In this document: positions 10,226-19,850 of the stretch, one piece after another
How the letters are laid out: each line of letters opens with the position of its first letter
How positions within the stretch are numbered: position 1 is the stretch's first letter
Position numbers and translations under genes: made by a program
Origin: Anaerolineae bacterium
GTDB lineage: Bacteria; Chloroflexota; Anaerolineae; Aggregatilineales; Aggregatilineaceae
DNA length: 64,000 nucleotides
Direction of reading: 5' to 3'
Assembly (NCBI GenBank): GCA_018432315.1
Contig: JAHDLB010000029.1
Coordinates: 25,021-89,020, forward strand
The notes under the pieces: generated by a model
What the model was told of the DNA's origin: nothing
Database searches by the model: none
What the model saw: only the letters and a program-made list of their open reading frames with translations

Positions 10226-12307
10226 TCACCCCTCGTGAGCCACGAGCAGCGTGTTGACGTTCAATCCGCTCGCATCGGGGAGGATGACCAGATCGTACGA
10301 GGCGCCGTCCTCGAACGTGGCATCCCGGATCGTATGCACCAGGATGGAGGACTGGCTCTCGACAACGCGCACCGGGTACGACCCGGCGGGCACCGACCGC
10401 TGGGCGGTGGCCCACCCGAACGGCACCGGCTCTGTCATCGCTATCTCCGCGGACTGGGGCATGGCGTCCGGCGTGGGCCCGGCTGTTGCGATCAGCGACG
10501 GGTCCTCGCGCATGAGCTGGAGGTCCGGCTTGTTATAGGCGGCGTTGAACACGCGAAGCTGGGCCAGGCCGCCGGGGATGTCGAACGCCATGTCCGGCAC
10601 TAACTCGTAGCGCGGGCCGGTTTCGCCCTGGAAAACGAACAGGGTCAACGCGGGCGCGCTGCCGAGCGCCAACGCCGGCTCGTCGATCAGCACGCTGCCG
10701 CTGGCGCTGTCGTGCACGAGGAGAGTCGCCGGCGGAATCTCGAACTGGCGATAGACCGTCGAGGTGCCGCGCTGTACATCCTGGAAGATCCCCTCGCCGT
10801 CCATCTCCAGGTCGATGGGGGTGGGGTTCGGCAGCGCGTTGATCAGGCGGATCTCGACCGACTGCGGCTGTTCGGGTGCCTCCTGTGTGACGATGCCTTG
10901 CTCCGCGATAACGGTCCGGTCGACGCCGACCTCGGTTTCGAGCACGACCGGCTCCGTGTTGGGGTAGCCGGTGACGATGACGCTGTAGGCCCAACCCGCC
11001 TGCCAGTCCCGCTCGGGGAGAAAATCGACCGGATCGGACTCGGGCTGGTTGGGATCGAGGAAGAAGAACGCGCCCGGACCGGCGCTGTGCGCCAGCGGAC
11101 GCGAGGCGGTGCCGAACGAAATCGGCTGCAGGCCAGGGATGGGGCCGCCGAAGGTTTCGATCGCGACCTGGATCGGGCCGATTGCCGCGTGGACGAACGT
11201 CAGGCGCGCGCCGTTGGCCGGGGTGGGGCTGAGGTCTTCTTCGACCTGGACGACTCGCAGCCGGTCCGCCGCGTCGAGCAGGACCACGTCGATGGCCCGG
11301 TTGGGGCTGAGCGTCAGCCGGCCTTCGTAGAGCGGCTCGGCGCTGACCGTCCCGGCAGGCACCAGGCGCAGCTCGGCCATCTGCGAGGGGTAGTCCGCCC
11401 ACTCTTCCCACGCGCGATAGGCCAGATTGCGGGCGACCGGTTCGCCGTTCAGATAGACGTCGACGGCGGGCAGGTCGGGCGAGGCGTGGACGAAACGTGC
11501 CCGCGTGACGTCGTTCACGCGCGCCTGTATGTCGATGACCTGGACGTCCGCGCCAGCCGGATCGCCGACGACCACGAACGTGTAGGCGAACCGCTCCGAC
11601 AGCCGGATGCCGGTTTCGGCCAACAGGTCGGTACCGGCCACGACGTCGAACGTGTGCTGCCCGCCGGGGACCTCGACCGGCTCGCTGGCGACGCCGAAAT
11701 ACACGTCCCGCAGCAGGGTCTGGTTCGCTTCCTGGAGGCTGATGCCCGGCCCGCGCGGGATGGCGTTGACCAGGGTGACGCGGGCGGTTTCCGCCGGGAG
11801 GGGCGCCAGGTCGTCCTCGTAGAGCATGACGTCCAGATCGCCGGCGGTTCCGACGATCAGCGCCGTCACCTTGCCGCGCTGGGCCAGGTCGAGCGGGTAG
11901 TCGAGCAGCGGCTCCGCCTCGCCGGGTACCGTCTCGGCGGGGAACACGCGCAGGGAATAGCGCCCGGCGGCGTAATACAGCGGCGTCGAGTGGAACTGGC
12001 CCAGCGTGAAGCCCCGCCCGATGGCCGCGCCGTCGAGGTACAGGTTGACGGCGGGGAGATCGGCGCTGGCGTGCACGACGCGCAGCTCGGCCCGCGTGGC
12101 CGGATCGTTGTCCGCGGGCGGGATCGGGAGCGCGGTGGGCGAGGGCGACGGGGTGACGATGGGGGTGCCGGGCGTGGTCGCGGCGGTTTGCGTTGGGGCG
12201 GGCGGGACCGGGGACGACGGTTCGTCTTCACCGCCATCGCCGCCGCAGGCCGCCAGTATCACACCGACCAGAATCGCAAGAATCGCACTCCAGGCCAGAC
12301 GTCGCAT
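10226..12307 (-). CDS. DUF4397-repeat lipoprotein
   Basis: 693 aa. GGAGG sits 5 nt before the ATG at 12307 (a second ATG at 12310 is too close). The N-terminus has a lipoprotein signal ending ILAACGG, so a lipidated Cys is expected on the outer face of the membrane, followed by a Pro/Thr/Ser linker. The rest is built of repeated DUF4397 immunoglobulin-like units, recognised by openings such as RVVHASADLPAVNLYLDG, ARFVHASPDLPAVDVYLNG, IRLINALPNPTPIDLEMDG and LRVFNAAYNKPDLQL. These domains are extracellular, probably adhesive or structural; no activity is known. A second, larger member lies at 29306-32059. It is not clearly cotranscribed with rmd. Confidence 0.9.
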   Translation of the reverse strand: MRRLAWSAILAILVGVILAACGGDGGEDEPSSPVPPAPTQTAATTPGTPIVTPSPSPTALPIPPADNDPATRAELRVVHASADLPAVNLYLDGAAIGRGFTLGQFHSTPLYYAAGRYSLRVFPAETVPGEAEPLLDYPLDLAQRGKVTALIVGTAGDLDVMLYEDDLAPLPAETARVTLVNAIPRGPGISLQEANQTLLRDVYFGVASEPVEVPGGQHTFDVVAGTDLLAETGIRLSERFAYTFVVVGDPAGADVQVIDIQARVNDVTRARFVHASPDLPAVDVYLNGEPVARNLAYRAWEEWADYPSQMAELRLVPAGTVSAEPLYEGRLTLSPNRAIDVVLLDAADRLRVVQVEEDLSPTPANGARLTFVHAAIGPIQVAIETFGGPIPGLQPISFGTASRPLAHSAGPGAFFFLDPNQPESDPVDFLPERDWQAGWAYSVIVTGYPNTEPVVLETEVGVDRTVIAEQGIVTQEAPEQPQSVEIRLINALPNPTPIDLEMDGEGIFQDVQRGTSTVYRQFEIPPATLLVHDSASGSVLIDEPALALGSAPALTLFVFQGETGPRYELVPDMAFDIPGGLAQLRVFNAAYNKPDLQLMREDPSLIATAGPTPDAMPQSAEIAMTEPVPFGWATAQRSVPAGSYPVRVVESQSSILVHTIRDATFEDGASYDLVILPDASGLNVNTLLVAHEG

Positions 12308-12395
12308 CATATCCTCCCGTGCAGGCAAAACGTACAAACCGTATTGTACCGGGGTTGGGATGCGAGGGATAGCGCACGATGGTCCCATTCGGGCA

Positions 12396-12433
12396 CGAAA
12401 AAGCCCGGCGATCGGGGGACGATCGCCGGGCGG
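12396..12433 (-). terminator. Rho-independent terminator of hsp20
   Basis: On the minus strand an 11-bp perfect stem (GCCCGGCGATC / GATCGCCGGGC, 12403-12431) with a 7-nt loop is followed by TTTTT (12398-12402). Confidence 0.85.
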
Positions 12434-12455
12434 CAGGTGGCCTTGCGGTGCGCGA

Positions 12456-12896
12456 TCAGGTGCTTTTCACCGCGATCTGTCGCGGCTTGACGGCTTCGGC
12501 CTTGGGCAGGGTCAGGGTGAGAACACCATTTTCGAATGCGGCCTCGACCTTGTCGTGATCGATCGGCGTGTTGATGTTCAGCGTGCGCTCGAATTTCCCG
12601 GTCGGGCGTTCGAGCATGATGTACTGCTTCCTGTCCTGTTCCTGGCGCTTGATCTCGCCGCGGATGGTCAGCGCGTCGCCTTCGAGCGTGATGTCGAGTT
12701 CGTCGGCGCTGATGCCGGGGACGTCCGCCTGAATGACGATCGCGTCTTCGGTAATGTAGGCGTCCATGGGCAGCAGCCACGCGCCGGTGCCGCGTGTCTC
12801 GGTGCCGCGCGCGAAGGCATCATCCAACATGCGATCCATCGCCCGCCGCATTGTGATCATGTCGCGGATGGGGTCAAAACGACCGATCTTGTTCAT
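12456..12896 (-). CDS. Hsp20 / alpha-crystallin small heat-shock protein
   Basis: 146 aa, typical for bacterial sHSPs. A short N-terminal arm (FDPIRDMITMRRAMDRML) is followed by an alpha-crystallin domain starting at about residue 42 (MDAYITEDAIVIQADVPGIS), with the conserved LTIRGEIK and the A-x-x-x-N-G-V-L-x-L-x-x-P motif near residue 122 (AAFENGVLTLTLPKA). It should form oligomers that hold unfolding proteins in the cytoplasm. The start follows a strong GAGGAGG site. It stands alone, with its own terminator. The 129-bp upstream region shows no HrcA-type inverted repeat that I could see. Confidence 0.95.
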   Translation of the reverse strand: MNKIGRFDPIRDMITMRRAMDRMLDDAFARGTETRGTGAWLLPMDAYITEDAIVIQADVPGISADELDITLEGDALTIRGEIKRQEQDRKQYIMLERPTGKFERTLNINTPIDHDKVEAAFENGVLTLTLPKAEAVKPRQIAVKST

Positions 12897-13025
12897 GATT
12901 GAGCCTCCTCAAACAAGCTGGTTCTCACAACGCCGTTTCGATTCTTACTGTATGGTGGTTGCGCAAGAAGAAAATTAGCAGCGCGTTGGAAATGCATCAG
13001 CGCCGCGTCGATTCTTCGTAGGAGG

Positions 13026-14786
13026 CTAGGGAAGCGCCTGGCGCTGCGTGTCCCACAGGCGGCGGAAGTGCCCCCCGGCGGCCAGCAGGTCGCCCAGGGA
13101 GCCGCGCTCGACGACACGCCCGGCATCGAGCACGAGGATCTCACCGGCGTCTTCCAGGCCGATCAGCCGGTGGGTGATCATCAGGGCGGTCCGCCCGGCG
13201 CGCGCGGCCTGCAGCGTGCCCAGGATGGCGCGCTCGGTCACGGCGTCGAGGTTGGCCGTCGCCTCGTCGAGGATCAGCACCGGCGCATCTTTGAGCAAGG
13301 CGCGGGCGAGGGCCAGCCGCTGGCGCTCGCCGCCGCTCAGAGCGTGGCCCTGCTCGCCGATCCACGTGTCGAGCCCGTTGGGCAGCGCGGCGACCAGGTC
13401 GCCCAACTGCGCGGCCTGGATGGCCTCCCGGATCTCGTCCTCGCCGGCGGTGGGGCGGGCGAGCTTCAGGTTTTCGCGCATGGTCGCGTTGAACAGGTGC
13501 GTGTGCTGGCTCACCACGCCGAACAGCGCGCGGACGTCCTCGGCGGCATAGGCGCGCAGATCGTGCCCGTTGAGCAGAATGCGTCCCTCGTCCACGTCCC
13601 AAAAACGCAGCAGCAGGCTGGCGAGCGTGGACTTGCCCGCGCCGCTGGCTCCGACCACGGCGACGGTCGAGCCCGGTCGCAGCGCGAACGAGACGCCGTC
13701 CAGCGCGGGCGGATCGGCGGGGGCATAGCGGAAGCGCACATCCTCGAACACCAGGCCGGGTTGGCCGTCGCGCCACGCCGGGGCGGGCAGCGGGTCAGCG
13801 GGGTCCTGGGCGGCGGGGGCCGCATCGACCAGGTCGAACAGGCGGCGGGCGGCGGCGAGGTTCGCGTCGAGGTGCTGGCTCGCCTGGGGCAGCGCTCCCA
13901 CGCCCTCGAAGCTGGTCATCGTCGCCAGGGCGAGCACGGCCAGCAGCACGCCGTCGAGGCGCCCCTCGGTCACCAGCGGGATCGCGATCAGCAGGGTGGC
14001 GAGGACCGCGCTCCCGGTGATCAGGCTGAGCAGCGCGCCGTCCAGCGCGGCGACGCGGGCCATCCGGCGGTTGTGCTGTTGGACCCGGCGGCTCAGCGCC
14101 TGCACGGCCCCAAACTGGCGATCCTGCGCGCCGTAGGCGGTCAGATCAGCCAGGCCTTGCACGCCATCGACCAGGGACACGGCCAGCTCGCTTCGCGTAG
14201 TCACTAGCGCCAACGAAGACGCCCGGCCCAACCGGCGCGTGAGCAGCGGCACGCCGATCCCGGCCAACAGGTGAAACACGACCAGCGAGGCGGCCAGCCA
14301 CACGTCGTGCAGCCCCATGAAGACCATCGTCACCAGCCCGACGAGCACGGCGATCACCGGCGGGCCGATCACGCGCAGGTAGAAATTCTCCAGCGTGTCG
14401 ATGTCGGACACGACGCGCGACAACAGGTCCCCGGAGCGGTGCTCCGCCAGCCGGGCAGGGGCCAGCGGCTCGATCCCGGTGAAGAACCAGACGCGCAGCC
14501 GCGCCAGCAGGCGAAAGGTCGTTTCGTGCGAGACATAGCGCTCCAGGTAGCGGAAGACGCCGCGCGCGATCCCGAAAAAACGCACGCCGACGATTGCCAC
14601 GTTGAGCGCGCTGATGTGCGGGTGCAGCGCCGCCGAGGCGATGATCCACGCGGACGTGGACATCAGGCCGATGCTGCTGCCGATGGTGAGGAAGCCGAGC
14701 AGCGCCGACAGCGCCATCCACCAGCGGAACGGCGCGGCGATGCGCAGCAGGCGGGCGAAGGTGCGGCGGTTCTGCGCGCTCAGCAT
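13026..14786 (-). CDS. cydC: Cysteine/glutathione ABC exporter subunit CydC
   Basis: 586 aa half-transporter: six membrane segments in the first 320 residues, then an ATPase domain with Walker A GASGAGKST, signature LSGGERQ and Walker B VLILDEATANLD. SAWIIASAALHPHISALNVAIVGVR is the region that marks CydC. The start ATG at 14786 overlaps the cydD stop by 7 bp. With CydD it exports thiols to the cell exterior, which is needed for heme insertion into cytochrome bd. cydAB is 2.5 kb upstream on the same strand but a plus-strand gene lies between. Confidence 0.92.
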   Translation of the reverse strand: MLSAQNRRTFARLLRIAAPFRWWMALSALLGFLTIGSSIGLMSTSAWIIASAALHPHISALNVAIVGVRFFGIARGVFRYLERYVSHETTFRLLARLRVWFFTGIEPLAPARLAEHRSGDLLSRVVSDIDTLENFYLRVIGPPVIAVLVGLVTMVFMGLHDVWLAASLVVFHLLAGIGVPLLTRRLGRASSLALVTTRSELAVSLVDGVQGLADLTAYGAQDRQFGAVQALSRRVQQHNRRMARVAALDGALLSLITGSAVLATLLIAIPLVTEGRLDGVLLAVLALATMTSFEGVGALPQASQHLDANLAAARRLFDLVDAAPAAQDPADPLPAPAWRDGQPGLVFEDVRFRYAPADPPALDGVSFALRPGSTVAVVGASGAGKSTLASLLLRFWDVDEGRILLNGHDLRAYAAEDVRALFGVVSQHTHLFNATMRENLKLARPTAGEDEIREAIQAAQLGDLVAALPNGLDTWIGEQGHALSGGERQRLALARALLKDAPVLILDEATANLDAVTERAILGTLQAARAGRTALMITHRLIGLEDAGEILVLDAGRVVERGSLGDLLAAGGHFRRLWDTQRQALP

Positions 14787-16522
14787 GGCGTCACCTCGGC
14801 GTCGTGGGCCCGGATGAGATCGCGGTAGAGGCCGGGCTGGGCGATGAGGTCCGCGTGCGCCCCCGCCTGGACGACCCGGCCCGCGTCCAGCACCAGGATG
14901 CGGTCGGCGCTCTGAACGGTGCGCAGCCGGTGGGCGATGATCAACGTCGTGCGGCTCTGCACGAGCGCGCGCATCGCGTCCTGAATGAGCGTTTCGGTGG
15001 CCGGGTCCAGGTTGGCGGTCGCTTCGTCGAGGATGAGCAGCGGCGCGTCCTTCAGGAAGGCGCGGGCCAGGGCGATCCGCTGGGCCTGCCCGCCGCTGAG
15101 CCGCGCACCGCGCTCGCCGATCGGCGTGTCGTAGCCGTCCGGCAGCGTCGCGACGAACCGGTCGAGGTGAGCCTGCTCGGCGGCGCGGATCACGTCCGCC
15201 AGCAGCGCGTCGGGGCGGGCGAGACGGATGTTGTCGGCAACGGTGTCCGCGAACAGGTACGGGGTTTGCGGCACCCAGGCCACCTGGCGGCGCCACTCGT
15301 CGGGCGGGAACGCGCACAGGTCGATCCCGTTGACGGTGATCCGCCCGGAGCCCGGCGCGAGAAACCGCAGCAGAAGCTGGGCGACGGTGGATTTTCCTGC
15401 GCCGCTCGGCCCGACCAGCGCGACCCGCTGCCCGGCTTCGACCGCGAACGTGATCCCGTTCAGGGCAGGGCGCTCGCCGCCGTCGTAGGCGTAGTGGACC
15501 CGGTCGTAGCGCAGCGCGTAGGGCGGTGGCGGGACGGCGCGCGGCGGCGCGGGAGGTCCGCAGTCCGGCAGGGGCGTCTCCAGCACGTCGAAGATGCGCG
15601 CGGCGGCGGCCACGCCGGACATCCCGGCATGAAAGCGCGTGCCCAACATGCGCAGCGGGAGGTAGAACTCCGGCGCGAGGATGAGCACGAAGAAGGCTTC
15701 CTCGAACGACAGGCGGCCATAGAGCAGGCGCAGCCCGATCTCGACCGCGATGATCGCGGTGCTGATCGTGGCGAGCATCTCCAGCACGAGCGCGGACAGG
15801 AACGCCACGCGCAGCACGCCCATCGTCGTGTCGCGGAACTGCTCGCTGATGCGCCGGATGATCGCGATCTGGTCGCGGCTGCGCCCGAACTGTTTGAGCG
15901 TGGCGAGCCCTTGCAGCACGTCCAGGAAGTGGGCGCTCATGCGGCTGAGCTGGGTGAACTGGCGGCGCGTCAGGCGAGCGGCCATGCCCCCGATCAGGAT
16001 CATGAAGAACGGGATCAGCGGCGCGGTAACAAGCAGCACGAGGCCCGACAGCGGATCGACCGGGAATACCACGGCCAACATCCCCAGCGGGATCAGCAGG
16101 GCAAGGGAAAGCTGGGGCAGGTACTGGCTGAAGTAGGCGTCGAGCGCCTCGATCCCGGCGATGGCCGTGCTGGCAAGCTCGCCGCTGCGCTCGCCGCGCG
16201 TGTAGGCCGGGCCGAGCGCGATGATCCGCGCGAACAGCCGCTCGCGCAGGTCGCCCTTGATCCGCTCGGCGGTTTCGCTGGCGGCCACGTCACCGGCCCA
16301 GGTCGCCGCGGCGCGGGCGGTGATCACGAGCAGCAGCGCGGCCAGCAGCGGCGCGACCTCGCCCAGGCGCTGCTCGCGGAGGAAGACGCGAGCCACGATC
16401 TGCGACAGGGCCCACGCCTGGGCGATCAGCAGCAGCCCGCCCAACATACTGAGCAGGATCGCGCTCCCAAACAAAACCCGTACTGTCCCAAGCTGGCGCA
16501 GCAGCCGCCGATCGAGATTCAT
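14780..16522 (-). CDS. cydD: Cysteine/glutathione ABC exporter subunit CydD
   Basis: 580 aa half-transporter with an N-terminal six-helix domain (ERSGELASTAIAGIEALDAY is the typical cytoplasmic loop, about residue 115) and a C-terminal ATPase: Walker A GPSGAGKST, signature LSGGQAQR, Walker B LLILDEATANLD. Pairing with cydC by overlapping frames, and the nearby cydAB genes, give the specific name; general multidrug exporters share the same motifs. Its start lies only about 80 bp from the divergent HAD gene, so the two promoters must share that gap. Confidence 0.92.
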   Translation of the reverse strand: MNLDRRLLRQLGTVRVLFGSAILLSMLGGLLLIAQAWALSQIVARVFLREQRLGEVAPLLAALLLVITARAAATWAGDVAASETAERIKGDLRERLFARIIALGPAYTRGERSGELASTAIAGIEALDAYFSQYLPQLSLALLIPLGMLAVVFPVDPLSGLVLLVTAPLIPFFMILIGGMAARLTRRQFTQLSRMSAHFLDVLQGLATLKQFGRSRDQIAIIRRISEQFRDTTMGVLRVAFLSALVLEMLATISTAIIAVEIGLRLLYGRLSFEEAFFVLILAPEFYLPLRMLGTRFHAGMSGVAAAARIFDVLETPLPDCGPPAPPRAVPPPPYALRYDRVHYAYDGGERPALNGITFAVEAGQRVALVGPSGAGKSTVAQLLLRFLAPGSGRITVNGIDLCAFPPDEWRRQVAWVPQTPYLFADTVADNIRLARPDALLADVIRAAEQAHLDRFVATLPDGYDTPIGERGARLSGGQAQRIALARAFLKDAPLLILDEATANLDPATETLIQDAMRALVQSRTTLIIAHRLRTVQSADRILVLDAGRVVQAGAHADLIAQPGLYRDLIRAHDAEVTPC

Positions 16523-16607
16523 GATCGCATATCAACGTGAAAGATGTCTGGCCGAGACACAATCTAACTGGTAGAGTTTAGCATGGTTACCCGCATTGGG
16601 AGGCATG

Positions 16608-17243
16608 ATGCGTTTCAAATACCTGATCTGGGACTTCGACGGCACGCTGTTCGACACGTATACCGTGCTCAACCGGTCGATACGGCGCGCCCTGGCCGAG
16701 CACGGCATCGAGGGCGACGCCGAGCGGATCGCCGCCATGCTGTCGGACACCCTGTCGAATACGGTCGAGGCGCTGGCGCGCGAGCACGAACTGGACATCG
16801 AAGCGTTCGTCGAGCGCATCCGGCACCACCAGGCCGAGGCGTCGCTGGGCGAGCGCCCTCCGTTCCCCGGCGCGATCCGCGTGTGCCGGCGGTTCGCCGA
16901 GGCGGGCGGGACAAACTACATCCACACGCACCGCGACGCGGCGTCGCTGGCCGCCTATCTCGACTTCCAGGGCGTAACCGGCCTGTTCGCGGATTGTGTG
17001 ACCCGCGACGACGGCTACCCGCGCAAGCCCGATCCCGCCGGATTCGCCGCGCTGGTGGAGAGGCACGCGCTGCCGCGCGCGGCGGTGCTGGCCGTCGGTG
17101 ATCGCGACCTGGACGTGCTGGGCGCGCACGAGGCTGGGCTGGCGGCGTGCCTGTTCGGCACGGAGCCGGGGCCGGGCGTCGAACCGGAGTACGTCATTCA
17201 CGATTTCGGCGAACTGGAGCGTATTCTCGGCCTGGCGACGTGA
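16608..17243 (+). CDS. HAD-superfamily phosphatase (phosphoglycolate phosphatase-like)
   Basis: 211 aa. The ATG at 16608 is 4 nt after GGGAGG; a preceding ATG at 16605 is too close. Motif I is WDFDGTLFDT, motif II lies in YIHTHRD, motif III is the Lys of RKPDPAGF, and motif IV is VGDRDLDVLGA, so all HAD catalytic residues are present with a helical cap between I and II. It should remove phosphate from a small cytoplasmic metabolite; the substrate is not predictable. The gene faces opposite to cydD and cydB and splits the cyd locus. Confidence 0.9.
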   Translation: MRFKYLIWDFDGTLFDTYTVLNRSIRRALAEHGIEGDAERIAAMLSDTLSNTVEALAREHELDIEAFVERIRHHQAEASLGERPPFPGAIRVCRRFAEAGGTNYIHTHRDAASLAAYLDFQGVTGLFADCVTRDDGYPRKPDPAGFAALVERHALPRAAVLAVGDRDLDVLGAHEAGLAACLFGTEPGPGVEPEYVIHDFGELERILGLAT

Positions 17244-17262
17244 TCGCCGGGGCGCGCAACAA

Positions 17263-17296
17263 CGCCGGGCAGGATGCGGTTGCACCCCGCCCGGCG
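17263..17296. terminator. Strong hairpin between convergent HAD and cydB genes
   Basis: An 8-bp CGCCGGGC / GCCCGGCG stem (17263-17270 with 17289-17296) has further internal pairing. It has no T-tract on either strand, so its action as a terminator is uncertain. Confidence 0.4.
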
Positions 17297-17318
17297 AACG
17301 CGCTCCGTCAGGGCAAGG

Positions 17319-18332
17319 TCAATATTCGAGCGGCGCCTCCACCGTGACGCGCCGGCGGAAGATCCAGTAGCTCCATCCCTGGTAGATCAGCACCACCGGC
17401 ACGAAGAACACGGCCACGATGGTCATGATCTCGAGCGTGTAGTCGCTCGAGGACGCGTTGCTCACCGTGAGGTTGTAGGCTTCGTCGGTGCTGGACACCA
17501 TCACGTTGGGATACATGAACCAGAAGAACGTCACCAGCGCCAGGACGATTGTCAGCCCCATCATGACGAACGACCAGCCGTACTGCCTCTCGCGGACGAA
17601 ATACCCGACGGACAGCAGCGCCGCGCCGGTGGCGATCGGGATGATGCCGGGATTGACGCCCACTTTGGTGAAGATGTCGATGTACAGGTAGTTGGCCGCG
17701 GCCAGAATGAGGCTCACCACGACGACCGGCGCCCACAGCTTGCGCGCGAGGTCTTCGGCGCGCTGGCGCAGCACGCCGTCCGTCTTCAGGCTGAGGAACA
17801 GCGCGCCGTGCAGGATGAACACGGACAGCCCGGCCACGCCGCAGATCAGGCTGTAGGGATTGAGCAGGTCGAAGAAGTTGCCGGTGAAGTCCATGTTGGC
17901 GTTGATCGGTGTGCCGTTGATCAGGTTCCCGAAGGCCACGCCCCACAACAGCCCCGGCACCAGGCTACCGATGAAGATCGCCCAGTCCCAGTACTGGCGC
18001 CACCGGGGATTCGCCTCTGAGTTGCGGAACTTGAAGGCGACGCCGCGCGCGATGAGCGCCAGCAGAATCACGACCAGGGCCAGGTAGAAGCCGCTGAACA
18101 GCGTGGCGTACCAATGCGGGAAGGCGGCGAACATGGCCCCGCCCGCCGTGATCATCCACACCTCGTTGGCGTCCCAGTGCGGGCCGATGGTGCTGATGAT
18201 GGCCTTGCGCTCGGGCTCGGTCTTGCCGAGGAACGGCGCCAGAATGCCGACGCCGTAATCGAACCCCTCCAGGAAGAAGAAGCCGATGAACAGCACGGAA
18301 ATCAGTACGAACCAAAGGTCTTGCAGATCCAT
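17319..18332 (-). CDS. cydB: Cytochrome bd ubiquinol oxidase subunit II
   Basis: 337 aa, hydrophobic throughout with about eight membrane segments. FFLEGFDYGVGILAPFLG near residue 19 is the signature of CydB, and FPHWYATLFSGFYLAL follows. The subunit supports CydA, which carries the hemes, and the complex reduces oxygen to water with quinol without pumping protons. It begins 15 bp after the cydA stop, so cydAB is one transcript. Confidence 0.96.
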   Translation of the reverse strand: MDLQDLWFVLISVLFIGFFFLEGFDYGVGILAPFLGKTEPERKAIISTIGPHWDANEVWMITAGGAMFAAFPHWYATLFSGFYLALVVILLALIARGVAFKFRNSEANPRWRQYWDWAIFIGSLVPGLLWGVAFGNLINGTPINANMDFTGNFFDLLNPYSLICGVAGLSVFILHGALFLSLKTDGVLRQRAEDLARKLWAPVVVVSLILAAANYLYIDIFTKVGVNPGIIPIATGAALLSVGYFVRERQYGWSFVMMGLTIVLALVTFFWFMYPNVMVSSTDEAYNLTVSNASSSDYTLEIMTIVAVFFVPVVLIYQGWSYWIFRRRVTVEAPLEY

Positions 18333-18347
18333 TTTGTCTCGTCTCCC

Positions 18348-19736
18348 TTACGCGGTGACCAACACCGGCTCGGTGTCATCCTCAGTCGACTCGTCGTCGC
18401 CCGGTCCTTGCTTCCCGGTGCGGCCCAACAGGTACACGTCCACGACCATCAGCACCCCGTAGATCAGCGTGAACAGCACCAGCGACAGGGCGACCATGCC
18501 CGCCGACACGTTCGGCGAAACGGCGTCCTCGGTGCGCTGGAGTCCGAACACGATCCACGGCTGCCGGCCCACTTCCGTCAGCAGCCAGCCGGCGGTGTTG
18601 GCGATGTAGGGCAGCAGGAGCGCCGGGATGAGGATCTGCAGGAAGCGCCGGTTCGATGTGAAGCGATCTTTGAGGATGAGGTACAGACCGACCGCGGCCA
18701 GCGCCAGCATCAAAAAGCCGCTGCCAACCATCGCGCGGAAGCTCCAGTAACTGAGCGCGACCGGCGGGATGTAGTTCTTGCCCTCGCCGTACGTTTCCTC
18801 GTATTCCGCCTGAAGATCGTGAATGCCTTTCACCTCGCCGTCGAGTTGGTTGTACGACAGCAGACTCAACATGCGAGGTATGCGGATCGAGAAGACCTCT
18901 TCGCGCTGTTCCCAGTCACCGATTGTGATCAGGGACAGGGCGGCGGGGTCTTCGCTCTCGAACAACCCCTCGGCGGCGGCCATCTTCATCGGCTGGGTTT
19001 CGACCATGTGCTGGGCCTGGCTGTGCCCGACCAGAATCACCAGGACGATCGCGATCAGCCCGTAGACGGTGGCGATGCGAAACGAGCGGCTGAAGAAATC
19101 GCGGTGCTCGCTCTTGTTGCGTAGCAGGTGCCAGGCGCTGATGCCCAGCACGAAAAACGCCGCGGTGGCCATGCCGGACGTGACCACGTGCGGGAACTGC
19201 ACGCGCACGTTGGGGTTGGTGATCAGCTCGATGAAATCATTCATCTCGGCGCGGTTGTTGCGCAGCACATAGCCGACCGGCTCCTGCATGAACGAGTTGG
19301 CGATGAGAATCCACAGCGCGGAGATGTTCGCGCCCAGCGCCGCCAGCCAGATCGAGGCGAGGTGCAGGCCCTTGGGCAGCTTGTCCCAGCCGAACAGCCA
19401 GATCGCCAGGAACGTCGACTCCATGAAGAAGGCCATCAGCGCTTCGATGGCCAGCGGCGCGCCGAAGATATCGCCCATGAAGCGGGAATACTCCGACCAG
19501 TTCATCCCGAACTGGAATTCGAGCACGATGCCCGTCACGACGCCCATGGCGAAATTGATGATGAACAACTTTCCCCAAAACTTCGCCATCCGCTTGTACA
19601 CCGGGTTGTCGGTGCGGTAGTAGAAGGTCTGCATGATCGCGACCAGGATCGACAGACCCAGCGTGAGCGGTACGAAAAAGAAATGATAGATGGTGGTAGC
19701 GGCAAACTGTAGTCTTGCGAGATCTAACGCATCCAT
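18348..19736 (-). CDS. cydA: Cytochrome bd ubiquinol oxidase subunit I
   Basis: 462 aa, the short Q-loop type. Heme ligands are visible: the His of IYHFFFVPLTLG (about residue 18), the His of FPHVVTSGMATAAFF (about residue 182), and GRQPWIVFG in the C-terminal half near the conserved Met ligand region. The quinol-binding Q loop lies between residues 240 and 310 (YWSFRAMVGSG follows it). AGGAGG precedes the ATG. High-affinity oxygen reduction at the cytoplasmic membrane is expected. A possible Rex-type palindrome is 115 bp upstream. Confidence 0.96.
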   Translation of the reverse strand: MDALDLARLQFAATTIYHFFFVPLTLGLSILVAIMQTFYYRTDNPVYKRMAKFWGKLFIINFAMGVVTGIVLEFQFGMNWSEYSRFMGDIFGAPLAIEALMAFFMESTFLAIWLFGWDKLPKGLHLASIWLAALGANISALWILIANSFMQEPVGYVLRNNRAEMNDFIELITNPNVRVQFPHVVTSGMATAAFFVLGISAWHLLRNKSEHRDFFSRSFRIATVYGLIAIVLVILVGHSQAQHMVETQPMKMAAAEGLFESEDPAALSLITIGDWEQREEVFSIRIPRMLSLLSYNQLDGEVKGIHDLQAEYEETYGEGKNYIPPVALSYWSFRAMVGSGFLMLALAAVGLYLILKDRFTSNRRFLQILIPALLLPYIANTAGWLLTEVGRQPWIVFGLQRTEDAVSPNVSAGMVALSLVLFTLIYGVLMVVDVYLLGRTGKQGPGDDESTEDDTEPVLVTA

Positions 19737-19850
19737 AAAAAGATTAACCTCCTTGTGAACCGGAAAGTTCCTGAGGCAGCGACAAGCAGCGACAGGCAGC
19801 GGCGAAGTTATGATGGTGGGACCGATAATCTAGTTTATCGTGACCACAAT

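Noticed and set aside
10712..12490. Long plus-strand frame (592 codons) opposite the DUF4397 lipoprotein
   Set aside because: It is a mirror of a high-GC coding gene, rich in Arg/Asp/Gln, with no recognisable domain.
19753..19770. TTGTGAA half-site just before the cydA ribosome site
   Set aside because: The left half is perfect for Rex, but the right half has no match and it merges with the ribosome-binding AGGAGG, so it is likely chance.
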